A DNA stretch of 64,000 nucleotides, taken from the NCBI GenBank assembly GCA_023055355.1, contig JALJCS010000056.1, forward strand, positions 2,046,001-2,110,000, written 5' to 3'. A program made the position numbers and the translations under genes. Of the stretch, positions 9,740-21,557 are shown one piece after another (position 1 is the first letter of the stretch; each line of letters opens with the position of its first letter). The notes beneath the pieces are model-generated. The model ran no database searches. It was not told the DNA's origin and was given only the letters and a program-made list of their open reading frames with translations. Source of the DNA: Agelaius tricolor. Its lineage: Eukaryota > Chordata > Aves > Passeriformes > Icteridae.

Positions 9740-11896
9740 GTACTGTATAAGAGTCCATAGTGGTTTATACAGGAACACACAATCCCATCAGGAGTTGGGA
9801 CAGATGCAAGAAAAATGCCATAGCTCCTTTTTTAATCTTGATGAATTGAAATTTCTGAGTTGTACCTAATTGCGTAAATTGCGTAGCCTCACTGACTTTG
9901 AGCTGCATGTTAGCTGCAGAGTCTGGCCTGTGTTGAGAAGTATTTTAAAATCAATACCAAAAATGCCTGTCCTTCGTGATTATTGGCTGGCATGGGTTAA
10001 ATGCTGTTCCTGTCTCATATACACATGCACACACAGTTTCCTCTGCAACTGGTGTGGAAGATGCTACTCTGCATCCTTAGGTAGGTGGAAATGGGTGCAA
10101 GACATAAAGTCAATGTTAGTCTTGTTGCCCTAAGTGGCATAATTTCTGATTTGAATCAGATTTTTATATAGGGATGACCTTTGCTCAGCCTTCTGCTGTG
10201 GCTTTGAATCTAGCATTCACAATTATTTGGTTAGTTCCTACGAATTTATTCAACACACACATTTTAAAGAAAGGTGTTTACAAATGATAGTGAATGGAAG
10301 GGAACTGAAATAACTATATGCTGTACAATATTATTGTACTGTCATTACTAAATATAGATATACTGTAGTAGAATGCAGAATGGCAGTTGGTTGAGCTGCC
10401 TAAATAAAATGCATCCTAGCTTCTTTCACAAGGTTATCACAGCATATGACTGCTTTTGCTGCTTTTTAGTATCATATAGGTAGGTGAAATATGCTGGGTT
10501 TAACTCCTTATGCCAAAATTTTATTTTAACCCTTTTAAGAAAAAATCGTGCAGTAACCCAGTTTCTTCTCTCCTAGAATCATTGACTCAGTGCTTTCAGG
10601 CAGAAAATACTCTCTTTAGTGAGTTTTGAGTTTCTCAGCAGATCTGCTTATTTTCATTTTTTTCTGACATTAAAAGTGACAAATTTATGGATTGCAGTGT
10701 TCAGTTACTATGGTGTGTAAAATACATTGCTATATGGCAGTATGGCAGCATGCAGCATGCTGTCAGGTTTGAATGACGCTTTAGCTATGAATTAAGCAAA
10801 GATAGGCAGCCAAAGAGAAAACCTTTATGAAATTTTGTTTAGCAATGTCTGCCACATACACGGCAGAACAAATGTGATCAGACTACAGTTGTTGATACAA
10901 TTTCCCATGCCTGGGAGGGAGAAAAATGTGCACCCACAAGGGCTGAGTACTGTACCATACAATTCCAAAGACATCTTGAAGACATACAGTTGATGCATAT
11001 CCTGTGGATTAACTGAATCCAGATCCTTGGAATCTAGTTGAGGGGTGTGGGGTTTTTTTTGAGGGAGAGAAAGGTTGACTTTTTTTTAACTGCTGTCAGT
11101 AATGTTCTTCATTTCATTAAAAGGACCTGAAACTGGAGCCAAGTCAGAGTTTTAAATAAACAAATCAAACAGAGAAACCCCACAGTAATACGTTTAATCC
11201 AGAGTTCTCTGTCATAGCTCTAGCTGTGCAGTATTTGGCTGAAGAACCCTAGAGGCATATCACTGCTTTTTACCCCATAGATACATTTGCCAACAGTGAC
11301 CCAAATAACACAGTGCACTTGTCTGGCTTTTTTTTGCGCTGGGCATTTTCTGAAATACATAGATCATGGGAGACAAGTGTTAGAAAAGTTTATACAGACG
11401 TTGTTTTATTTTTATAGCTCTCCATTTACTTGGTAGCATTTTCTTCAAAGTTAACAAAAGAGGTTAACTGCACACAGGCATGTATAGGCACTCTTGCCAA
11501 TTTTTTTCCCTTTCTTTAAAATACATTTCTTCAATTCTGTTGTTTTTCAACATCAGTTACAGATAGTTTTTTTGAATTTGTATTTCAATTGTTCCGTTTG
11601 TTCTGGAACCATCTGCTGATATAGTGGGTGTTATAAAAATTATATAAATATTAGTTTATCAATAACCAGTTTCCACTGTTTCTGTAGTTGTTTGGATTTT
11701 TTTCTTTATTCTCAAACAATAGCTTGCTGGTAAGCCACTTCAAGTGAAAGTTAATGCTATTTGTCTTTTTCTTTCCCCCCTCCTATATGTGTGTGTTGCA
11801 TCTCTAGGCTTTTTGTCATAAGCTTCATAAGCTTTGCAGCAAGAGCCCTGAAAGCAAAACTCATTCTGAATGGCTTCTAATCTTTCCATTTTGCAG

Positions 11897-12080
11897 TTGA
11901 CTAAACAACGTTTGGTGGATGCAGATGGAATCATTAACCCAAACGTTTTTTACATCTACCCGACAGCCTGGGTTAGTAATGACCCTATGGCCTATGCTGC
12001 CTCACAAGCCAACATCTGGCCTCTCCACCCAGAATGGGTCTATGACAAAGCAGACTATATGCCAGAAACAAGGCTGAGAA
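11897..12080 (+). pseudogene. PTCH1: PTCH1 exon equivalent to human exon 17
   Basis: The acceptor TTTTGCAG and donor A|GTAAGT are intact. The exon encodes 61 codons plus one base, starting '[20 protein letters not shown]' and ending '[11 protein letters not shown]'. The frame is open. Changes such as '[10 protein letters not shown]' replace residues that are Arg in other Patched proteins I know, suggesting relaxed constraint. Confidence 0.92.
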
Positions 12081-12678
12081 GTAAGTAACATTTAATCTTA
12101 ATGTCTTACAGTTTATATATGTGGTCTCACTCCTTCCTTTAAGACCTAGCAACTATAGTTGGGTGATATTGTATAGGGCTCAGAAGCATAAACAGAACAA
12201 TATATTGTGCTACTCTGTAGACTCAGGATACAAATGCAGTTGTTGAATCTAGTGTAATGTGGCACCACTGAAGGGCTTTATCATGTTGAAAAATGAGTTT
12301 TATAACAGTTTCTAGCAAAGCTCTATGAACTTATAAGAAGTATTGTTCTTAATGTCACTGGATAGTTCTGTATGCAAGAGAAACCTGGAGATTGCATTAA
12401 ATTCCTGAATTTCATCATGTTTAACCTCAATTTTTGATATGTAAGGAAATTTCATCAAGTTAGCTCATATGTATAAGATACCAACACCAATATGGTACAA
12501 GAGCCATTATGGGGAGGAGTCTATGTGAGTGGGTGTTCTCCTTCTGTCCCTCCCACTCTGTGCTGTTCACTGTTTTGCATCCTGAGTAGCAATGTTGGTT
12601 CGCCTTGCTTCACTTCAGTAATTTATTGGGAGGACTGGTAGTTGGACACCAGTGGGGAATGGGAGCATACATGTGGGG

Positions 12679-13295
12679 TGTTGCGGTGTGATGTCATGGT
12701 TTGCCTCAGATACCTCGGGTTTCTCCCTGTAGATTTCTTCCCCAGGTGTGTCAATCATCTCTCCTTTTCCCCACCCTGACCCCTGTTGAGTGCTGTCTGT
12801 CAGTCCTGGCATTCCAGAAGGGCATCAAGTGATTGGCAGAGTTCAAAAGATGCCTTTCAGCCCTGGAGGACATTGGGCCATCAAGGTGTCACTTGTCCCC
12901 TGAGACTTCCCCTCCCCTACCTGGTTGGTGAGATCCCTACCCCTTCCCTCCCCCTCTCCCCAGGGTTAAAAGGAACAACAACCACGTGGTTCGGGAGGTT
13001 CTGTTAGAGCAGTTACTGGATTCAGAGGCCTGTGGGCCAGGAATAAAGCTCTGGATCAAAACCCTCTATCAGAACCCGACTCCTTTTCCTTCACCTCACC
13101 TTAAAGCTTTTCCGCCAGAGGTAAACCTGAGCTCCTGCATGTCTGGACTTGTCTCTAGCGCCCAGCTGCAGCATCCAGCTTAGCCAAAGGTGTCTCTGAG
13201 GTGAAAACACCATTCTTGCCGCCTTTTGGTCAAGCAGCAAGGGCCGGACAAGCCCAGGCACGTCCCATCTGGCTATATTGGTATTAATTCTAATA
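12679..13295 (+). mobile_element. Solo ERVK-like LTR in the PTCH1 intron, duplication GTGGGG
   Basis: The 617-bp element aligns with the 5' LTR at 20960-21537 (shared 'attccagYagggc', 'ttaaaaggaac', 'cccagctgcagcaYccagc'). An exact 6-bp duplication GTGGGG lies at 12673-12678 and 13296-13301. The plus strand has the TATA-like TTAAAAGG near 12965 and AATAAA near 13041. It is sense to PTCH1. The end AATA, not CA, is unusual but shared with the other copy. Confidence 0.85.
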
Positions 13296-13653
13296 GTGGG
13301 GGAGGACTGGTACTCTTGAAAATGTGAGTGGGTAACAAGCTAGCTGTGCTTCAATGTATCCAAATCCTAGGATAGGTATTCAGTAAAAAGCTGGTGAAGA
13401 CTGCATACATATATTGAAATCTGTAGTTGTTAAATGATATAGAATTGTTTGGGGACTTGATAAAGGCTGTGTTTATCACAAAAATAGTAATTTCCTTTAT
13501 TTGGAGTTTTTAAAGTGTCAGTTGTTCCAAAGATGCAAAGATTTAAATTCAACACCTTTAAGCATTCTGCTATAGAGAACGAGTGTCTTGTTAACCATTC
13601 TGTCTGTGTATCTCCTTCCCAAACATGTTAAAACATTGCCATACTTTTCCTAG

Positions 13654-13931
13654 TTCCAGCAGCTGAGCCCATAGAATATGCTCAGTTTCCTTTCTACCTC
13701 AATGGATTGCATGAAAGTTCTGACTTTGTGGAAGCTATCAAGAAAGTGAGAGCTATATGTAATAACTATGCTGGTATGGGGATTGCTAGCTGCGGAAATG
13801 GTTATCCATTTCTATTTTGGGAGCAGTATAGTGGACTTTGTCACTGGCTTCTCTTATCCATTAGTGTGGTTTTGGCTTGCACATTTCTGGTGTGTGTCCT
13901 CTTCCTGAACCCTTGGACATGTGGCATCATT
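13654..13931 (+). pseudogene. PTCH1: PTCH1 exon equivalent to human exon 18, one codon deleted
   Basis: The acceptor CCTAG and donor ATT|GTAAGT are present. The open frame starts '(I)[17 protein letters not shown]' and ends 'LNPWTCGII', covering the end of the large extracellular loop and a transmembrane helix. The exon is 278 bp against 281 expected: '[12 protein letters not shown]' is one residue short in the helix. Cys replaces usual residues in 'ASCGNGYP' and 'GLCHWLL'. Confidence 0.9.
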
Positions 13932-15441
13932 GTAAGTTTATTATAACGGTCTTTGTTGAAGTTAAATTCCTTTCAGCATAGCTCTTGCTATAATCAGGAA
14001 GGTTTTGTTTATGTCTGGGCATCTAATAGAGTATGTATATTGCATCATCCATTGTATATTTATTCAGCTTGAAGGGGTAGAGTTCATGCTAAAGATACAA
14101 ACCTTTATAACCTTTGTCCACCTTAATAACCTTTGTCCTTTGTCCAACTTTTTGCAGCTTGAAAGGTTTTGTTATAAGGATACATGACTTTTTATCTTTG
14201 TTCAGATGCCCATTAACATGAGAAATAAAGATACTTAGGAAAATTTAGAATGCTATTAAATATTAAAGTTATTTCTATTTAGTTTTTCCTTCTTTTTTAT
14301 CAATGTTGTTTTTCAAGGCAGTTGCTTGTGACTAACTTGCCTGTAAATTTACCCACTGGTTTCTGAATGCAGTCTTTCTGGAAGGACTAAAATGGTTAGG
14401 TTGTACAATACACACTGAGAAAAGAGTGTAACTGGGCTATTGAGGAAAAAGACTTATAAAATCATAAAGTGAAGAGAATACTCCTTCAAGCTTTCTGCAA
14501 GGTACCATAAGCCTCATAGTAAACATTCAAGTTAAACTGGATTATGATGTTCCTATGTTTACATTCCATAAACTGTTATATGGTTTATGTGTATGGTTTC
14601 ATAAATGTTGTGTGGCTTAGAAAAATGTAAAATAGTTGCTAGTTTTTGTATTGTACATTTATATAGCAAGTATGTTAAAAGGTACATGTTTAGTCTAGAA
14701 TATTTTTCATAGCACTGAATCAAGCAATTTATGTTATTTTTCTTGATTTATTAGCTTATAAAATAGTTTATTATAGTGCATACTTTTATCCCTTGGAAAG
14801 GTGGTTTATTTTCAGAGTCTAACATTGCTTTTTAAGTTTGTCTCTTTTTCCTGCCTGGCTTTAGAAACTTTGAAGTTGATTCCATGGATTTCCTCCCCTC
14901 CTTTATTGTATTTTACAAGGTAGATGAAAGAAAAATAAAAGCTTTCTCTTATATTTATCTATTTGCATTGTCCATATGAATCCCTTCAAGTATCTTTAAA
15001 GCTCAAAGGCCCCCTGTAACTCGAGACTCATCAGCTAATTATGACATTCACCCTCTTCTGAGCTTTAAACCTCTTCTGGAGTCATCCTCACATTTGGAGT
15101 ACTACAAAAAGAATTCCAATGCAGTTATTTGAAAGTTAATTTTTTTTCTTCCTTCTCAGGGATATTCACTGGAACATTCTTTTTCTCTTTTTCACCCGTT
15201 TCTCTGAAAAACCTTATAGAAAAAACTATTTTTCAAATCACATTGATAAATTGTTACCAATAGAAAAGTGATGTTTGATCTCTTAAATGGTTCTTGGGAT
15301 AATAATTTAAATTGACACTTTAGAGGGTCATTGCCATTGAGCACGATGAAACAAAGAAAAATGGCTTGTCTTTGAGGATAAGAGAAGGACTGATATGAGG
15401 GATATATTTTATAGTCCCCATATTGTTTTATAATATCCTTC

Positions 15442-15521
15442 ATTTGTCTTGAGTATGAGAAGTTACTAACAGCTGTTTGAAATTTGTCTTGAGTATGAGA
15501 AGTTACTAACAGCTGTTTGAA
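15442..15521 (+). repeat. Perfect 40-bp tandem duplication at the PTCH1 intron end
   Basis: Units 15442-15481 and 15482-15521 are identical. Each contains TTACTAAC, a near-ideal branch-point sequence, so the duplication doubles the branch-point region 10 to 50 nt before the exon at 15531. Confidence 0.95.
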
Positions 15522-15530
15522 ATCATCTAA

Positions 15531-15668
15531 GTGGTGGTTCTGGCTCTGATGACTGTGGAGCTGTTTGGTACGATGGGTCTAACTGGAATAAAGCTGAGTG
15601 CAGTACCTGTGGTTATCCTGGTTGCTTCTGTTGGCATTGGTGTGGAATTCACTGTTCATATTGCTTTG
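15531..15668 (+). pseudogene. PTCH1: PTCH1 exon equivalent to human exon 19, splice acceptor lost
   Basis: The 46 codons starting '[20 protein letters not shown]' and ending '[10 protein letters not shown]' are open, and the donor TTG|GTATGT is intact. The two bases before the exon are AA (TCTAA|GTG) instead of AG. The nearest AG, formed by 15530-15531, would shift the frame by one base and meet a stop within a few codons. Confidence 0.88.
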
Positions 15669-17199
15669 GTATGTAAAACTAGAAAACATTTTCAAAGTAT
15701 TTAAAAATAAAATGGTAACTGTTATAATTCCAAATCCTTACCTAAACTCCTAAGTCAGTGGCATGATTTTCAGAAAAGTATCAGTCAAACTCACCACAAA
15801 GTTTTTTGTGCCATTTGGATTGTCATGGTAGAGTATATCTGATCTGAAGAAAATGTTCCTAACTGTTGAGTCAGTCTCCTAGAAGATAAGAGGGAAAAGA
15901 TAACAATATTTTAATATTAATAATGCTTTTTTAAGACTGATTTATTAAGATTATGGGTAAATGTGGTATCTGATTGTGTGAGACACAAATATGTAGACAA
16001 AGCAGAACTCTTAATATTCGTTATTTTAGGCCAAACTCATTCACCGTCTGCAGCCTTGCTGTTGTTGACTCTCAGTGCTATGTAGTTCTTTATGCCCTCT
16101 TGTGTGTAGATTCTGTATCTTGTGGTAAAGAAACCTTCAAAGGGAGATATTCAAAATGATATAATTTCATTTAATTTCTCTGGAACACTAAAATTTGAAT
16201 GTTTTTAATTCTTCATTTAAAAATCACCTTCTTTTCAAAACCCAGCAGCTATTAATAATGAGCTCAAATGTGCAATCTGTAGGGAAAGTGTTTTCCAATG
16301 TAATAAAAGCAGAGATGAATAAATGCTTGAATGTTTTATATAAACATTTCCAACAATTTCAAAGTTAGGTGCTCAAATCTAGAGTGCACCTAATCATCCA
16401 ACTTAGTGAACCTGATGTACAGAAGTGCAGAAAAATGACAGTTTTCTTGCACGGGAGCAGTTTTGGATGTTTGTTATGCAAAACTCCTCCTGCTTTATTT
16501 GGCAACCAAGACTGGATGGAATAAAGGGCTATTTTTCTGTGTTCACATTTGACACTGGAAGCACTGATGTTAAGGATAAGTTTAGACTAAGGCCTGATTT
16601 CTTTTTTCTGTCAATTAAGCAATTTTTATACTAAGTTGGAGGATTTAGATATTTTCTTAGAAATTAGGGAATTTCAGAATTTAAATGTTTATATACTACA
16701 AATGAAAAGCTACCTATGTTTTAAAACATTTTCCATTTATTTGTTCTTAGTAGTGTTATATCTCAGAACTCTCAACATTACATAGGGAAAGGTCTCTTCA
16801 CACACTCAAATCCTTTTCCTGTAAGACTATTCTAATCCATTTTCCAGAAGAATGTTCTTTTAAGAATGTCATTGTCTTTATAGATTTGAATCTTACCATA
16901 TTAAAAGGTAAGAATGGATGAGTCTAGTCAATATAATATCAGCTCAAGAAAAAGACGTTTGGAGCCTATTATAATCTGTGGTATATTGGTATCATAGCAA
17001 AAAATAAATGAAAGGAGGGGACTGAAAAATGGGGTGAGAAATTGAGAGATTGGATGGAGATTTAATAGAACTTTTAGACTCAGCAGGAGGATGGGTAGAC
17101 TATTGAGAGGATCTGGTAACAGTGAAAAGGAGCTGATAATTAAAAGGAATCCAAGCACACTGGTGATGGCCAAATATTTGGAACATAATAGGGGAGGGA
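15669..17199. other. Intron-like AT-rich DNA without recognisable feature
   Basis: This stretch is downstream of the last PTCH1 exon found. No following PTCH1 exon, LTR or CR1 piece could be recognised. Open frames are short and AT-driven. Confidence 0.45.
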
Positions 17200-17858
17200 C
17201 TTGAACCCACCCCAATACTGAGTGGAACTCAAACCCACTTCAGTATTTACACCAAATCAGCTCAGGGAGTTTTAACACTTACCTTTTGATGCCTCCCATG
17301 TAAGGGGTTCCAGCTGAAATCACATTCTTGCCAGCAGTTGGATGTTTGAAGATGAGAGGATCCAAAAGTGGTAGCCTAGGGTCTAATTTGGGTCTTCAAA
17401 CTGTTAATACTTCTCTACCCTAGGTATCTTGTAGCAGTCTCAAGCTTTAAATCTGGAAAGGTAATTTATTTGAGTGGTACAGCAGTAGAAACAGCTCAAA
17501 CTAGGTGCCTCCAGAGAGGGACCCTGAACAAAGAAATACCTGGGCTATTATACCCTTACGGTCTAAGTTTCCCAGCCCTCACATGACAGTTTGGTCCAAT
17601 AAAAATATTTGGGTCTAGGGTCTTCTTGTTCTTCATTGGTTCTCTTAATTGTCTCTAGGCAGGACATTTCTTCTCTTATCTGTGAGGTTGCAGCTTCTGC
17701 TGAAGGGGTAGTGGCCTTCCTTGCTTCCTTATCTTTCATTGTGAACTGGCTCTGAGACCTCCTTTTACTAAACTAGGTAAAAGTTCAGGGTATCTAGTCT
17801 TGCAGCCTAAGGCTTCAGAAAATTTAGCTACTAAGGCTAAGCAAGTTCTACTAAAATA
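17200..17858 (-). mobile_element. Class I LTR, same family as the LTR of ERV J
   Basis: About 17,620-17,858 is the reverse complement of 63,765-64,000 with few mismatches (shared 'cttcagcagaagctgcaacc'). AATAAA reads on the minus strand near 17,468. The left end is approximate because only part of the J LTR is in the window for comparison. Confidence 0.75.
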
Positions 17859-17859
17859 A

Positions 17860-18590
17860 TCCTCTAATGATCATTAAGTCCAACTTCCCTGCCATGGGCA
17901 GACTTCTTTCACTAGATTAGGTTGCTAAAAGCCCTTTCCAACCTGACCTTGAAAACTTCCCAGGATGGGGCATCCACAACTTCTCTAATCAACCTGTTCC
18001 AGTGTCTCATCACCCTCATCATAAAGCATTTCTCTTTATACACAATTCAGATCTACCCTCTTTCAGTTTAAAATGCTCCCCCCTTGTCCTATCACAACAG
18101 ACCTTGTTAGAAAGTCTCTCTTAATCTTTCTTATAAGCCCCCTTTATATAATGAAAGGCCACAAGGCCTCCCTGGAGCCTTCTGTTTTCCTGGCTGAACA
18201 ACCCCAACTCTCTCAGCCTGTCTTCATCAGAAATGCATTCCAACCCTCTGACCATGTTTGTGCCCCTCTTCTGGACCTACTTTACCAGGTCCATGACTTT
18301 CCTGTGCTGGGGACCCTAGAGCTGGATGCAGTACTCCAGGTGGGGTCCCAAAAGAACAGAGTAGAGAGGCAGAATAATCACCCTCGACCTGCTGGCCACT
18401 CCTCTTGATGCAGCCCAGGATATGATTTGGTTTCTGGGCTGCAAGTGCACACTGCCAGTACATATCAAATTTTTCATCTACCAATATCCCTGAGTCCTTC
18501 TATGCAGGTCTGTTTTCAATCCATTCATCCACCAGGCTGTATCAGTATTGGGGATTGCTCTAACCCAGGTGAAACACCATGCATTAATAT
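17860..18590 (-). mobile_element. CR1 retrotransposon 3' fragment
   Basis: On the plus strand it shows the typical reversed CR1 3' region: 'aagtccaacttccctgccat', 'ctgaacaaccccaactctct' and 'gagctggatgcagtactcca'. The element is 5'-truncated as usual for CR1 and has no intact ORF. Confidence 0.85.
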
Positions 18591-18928
18591 TTAGAGGGTT
18601 TGTAGTATTTCTTTTCAAGGCTTAACTGAGAACCACTCCAGATCACAAATGGTAGCTAAAAGACAGTCCAGAATTGTATGAATATTCACACTCTCTTTCT
18701 CTCTTAGTGCTGTTTCACACTTTCTTTTCTGCCATGGGGCATTCAAGGAAAAGTATGCACTATAATCACATTTCAGCAGTGTCCTAAAACATAATGCTAT
18801 CATCATTGCATATAAACTCTTAAAAATATATTTCTGTCAAAAGACTGATTGACTTCTATGTACACTACAAAAAAAAGTTTTCACATAAATTATATGTCAT
18901 AATTTTATCTTTGTAACTGAAATGACAC

Positions 18929-19545
18929 TGTCTCGGTTTGAGACAAATTAGAAGGAAACATCCTGAAAGGGTGTCTCCTCTAAAGAAAGGTAGGTTTTGG
19001 CAGCCTGTCCCCAACAGGTTCGAAAGGAATTTCTTGTAGGAAAGTGAAAAAAACCTGTTTATTTAACAAGCAGAGTGCCCACAGGCACAGGAAAAGAGAA
19101 AGAATAATGTTAGATAATAAAGCTTCTCGTTGCAGAGAAAGCTGGTGAATTTTTAGAGTCCTGCTCTGCTTCTCCTGAGTTCTGGAGCCAGGATGTGGCA
19201 TCCCTGAAGCCTCCCCCCGCTGGGCTGCTGCGTGGGCCTCCCGGTGATGGTCTGGTTTTTTGGACTGGAGCAAAGCTGAACAGTTCCAGAAGAAGCCACA
19301 GTCCCAGGAAAACTTCTTGCCTTAGCTAACAAACAAGAAGCTAGCTAAAAAGCAAAGATGTACTCCCTCTGTCCGTGATGACAACACAGCTGAGTAAACC
19401 CGGGGGAGGATGTGTGAAAACCACGCCGAAAGAATTCCACCTGTTTCACCTCCTCCCTCTCTCTGACCTAGCTTAAAGACAGGACCCATACCTGGGCATA
19501 AAGCAGACGATAGGGGATACAGTATCGTACAGGCACCCCAAGACA
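18929..19545 (-). mobile_element. Solo ERVL-type LTR, duplication GACAC
   Basis: The 617-bp element starts TGTCTCGGTTTGAGAC and ends CCCCAAGACA, with an exact 5-bp duplication GACAC at 18924-18928 and 19546-19550. AATAAA is on the minus strand near 19,057. It is the intact relative of the split LTR at 6776-8173. Confidence 0.9.
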
Positions 19546-20129
19546 GACACAAACCTACTTCTAATAAAAATAGACAGGTGATGAGACCCATCTTGAATAT
19601 TTTTTCTTTTACCTCCTTATGCTGAAAGGTATGATGAACCTTTAATATGTTATATACTCTTTCCTATTTAACATTAATGAGAATTCTATGCAAATAAAAA
19701 TGCATTTAAAAGGAAAAAAAACATAGCTGTCATAGTGTTTGCAATAGAAATAAGGTCCCTGCATTTTGTTTGGTATAAACTGTCATGACAAATACTGTAA
19801 GAAAGCATTCTTATGATACAAAAATATAAATATCATTCACAATTAAAAAAGTTTTAAAAATCCCCAAAGCAAACCAAAATAAATGTTGTCAGCCACCAAG
19901 TTCTCTCTTTGTCAATGTGACTATTGAAGTGTGAAGCAGCAGACAGGTCACCTGGACATGACATGCAGGACAAGGAATCGGGCAGGGGCGGAAAAATGAT
20001 GGATAAAGATGAAGAGAGGCAGAATGAGAACTTCTGTTCTAGTATTTTAAGTTAAGGTTCTCCATCCTTATGGTTTGGTTTCAAACAGAACACAGAGATT
20101 GAAGCATTTTTTCAGCCCCTTTGATGCCT

Positions 20130-20565
20130 TGTGAAGGCTGACCTAGAACAGAGGCGAGATGGAGTTAAAGAATAAAGTAGGTATTTATTAAAAGGCCTCA
20201 ATGGATACATCTTGGGCAGTACAAGAGCCCAGCCAGATGAACCAAAATAGACACAAAATGGACAACTGATCACAAGGTCTCTCACTTTTATAAGTTCTGG
20301 TCCATTAGCATATTGGAGTTAATTGTCCAATTATAGCTTTAGGTTATGAAGTCCCATCTTTCTTGTTTTTCTCTCTTCAGTCCACATTGTTTATGCTCTT
20401 GGGCCTGAAATTTGGATCAGTTGTCCTTGGTCCCATGCTAGAAAAGGAATTGCTTTGTCTAGCTACTCTGTGAAGAGAGCTTACCATCCCTTAATACGAA
20501 GCTCAGAACTACACACTAAAGCAGTACAGAATCTGAAAAATATAAAGGCTAAAACCTACGGCATC
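20130..20565 (-). mobile_element. Solo LTR, ERVK/alpha-like, ends approximate
   Basis: The plus strand starts TGTGAAGGCTGACCTAGAAC. The minus strand carries TATAAAAG near 20,291 and, further on, AATAAA near 20,190, the order expected of an LTR. The right end is placed at CGGCA near 20,563. I did not find a matching target duplication. Confidence 0.65.
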
Positions 20566-20959
20566 ATCTTCACTTGCAGCAATTAATCTTTAGACTGAAA
20601 CATAACAAAAAAAAAGAAGATAAATTAGTTTCACAAAGAGATCCCAATTTAACTGTTTAAATTAAAAGTGTCAATGCAGCATGGGAAAACCAATCAAAAC
20701 AACAGTGGAAAAGTGTCACTCATTAGTCCTGGATCCAACAGAAAGTCATTCATATTTAATAAGTAAAAATAAAAGGGTTATTTTAAATTCTTCCATTTGA
20801 TTTTTCTCACTTATTAACTTCTTCCCTGCAATTAAAATAAGGTGACAGAGGTTACTGCTTTGAATGTTATAAGGAGACAGCTGAGCTGTGGCTTACCAAG
20901 AAAAAAATTAGATTATTTAGCTTCTAATGCCACACAGTTAACAGTATCAATATCAAAAT

Positions 20960-21537
20960 TGTTGCAGTGCGGTTTCCTGTTTGACCCGTCCCAGCCCCCT
21001 CAGGTGTGCCAACCTTTCCCCCTCCCCCTTTTGCCCTCCTGCCTAAGAGCTGTCCATCAATCTTAACATTCCAGCAGGGCGTCATGGGGTTGGCAGATGC
21101 TCCTCAGGTCTGGGCTCATTGGCTTGTCCAAGTGTCTGTATCCTGGGACCCTTCCCCTGCTCACACCTGGTTGGCCCTCACCTGTCCCTCCCCCTGTCCC
21201 CGGGGCTTAAAAGGACACGAGACCATGCGGCTGGGGTGTCTGTCTGGGAGCTGTTACCACATTCAGAGGTCTACCATGCTGAAATAAAACTCTGGATTTA
21301 AGCTCTACGGCAGAACCCACTCCTTTTCTCTTCACTGTCGCCTGAACCTTTTCCACCAAAGGTAAACTGACTTCCTATTTTGCCTGGATTTGTTCTGGGT
21401 GCCCAGCTGCAGCACCCAGCCGGCCAAAGGTATCTCTGCAGTGAAAACACCACAGCTGCAGCCTTTTGTCCAGCAGCGAGGCCAGACGAAGCCAGGCACC
21501 CCACACCCGGAAACATCCGGGGTCTAATATTTAATAT
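20960..21537 (+). mobile_element. 5' LTR of truncated ERVK-like provirus T
   Basis: It aligns with the solo LTR at 12679-13295 and is followed directly by a Lys-type PBS. Promoter-like TTAAAAGG lies near 21,208 and AATAAA near 21,283. It starts TGTTGCAGTGCGG and ends in AATATA before the PBS. Confidence 0.85.
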
Positions 21538-21539
21538 AT

Positions 21540-21557
21540 TGGCGCCCAACGTGGGGC
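21540..21557 (+). promoter_or_regulatory. Primer binding site, tRNA-Lys1,2 type
   Basis: TGGCGCCCAACGTGGGGC is the 18-nt sequence known as the tRNA-Lys1,2 primer binding site of betaretroviruses and some lentiviruses. Its place right after the LTR defines 20960-21537 as a 5' LTR. Confidence 0.93.

Larger units (their letters stand above)
9597..15668 (+). pseudogene. PTCH1: PTCH1 (Patched-1) fragment, broken, four exons
   Basis: PTCH1 is the twelve-pass Hedgehog receptor. Four exons in order match the second half of the protein: 9597-9739, 11897-12080, 13654-13931 and 15531-15668. Their sizes (143, 184, 278, 138 bp) fit the human exons 16-19 as I remember them, except for a 3-bp loss in the third. 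Lesions are an in-frame TAA (9656-9658), a one-codon deletion, several radical changes at usually conserved Arg/Tyr positions, and AA instead of AG before the last exon. I found neither the preceding nor the following exon in the window. A W-linked degenerate gametolog of Z-linked PTCH1 is the favoured reading. Confidence 0.9.

Noticed and set aside
9597..15668. PTCH1 as a working gene
   Set aside because: In-frame TAA, codon loss and a missing splice acceptor, with no further exons in the window.
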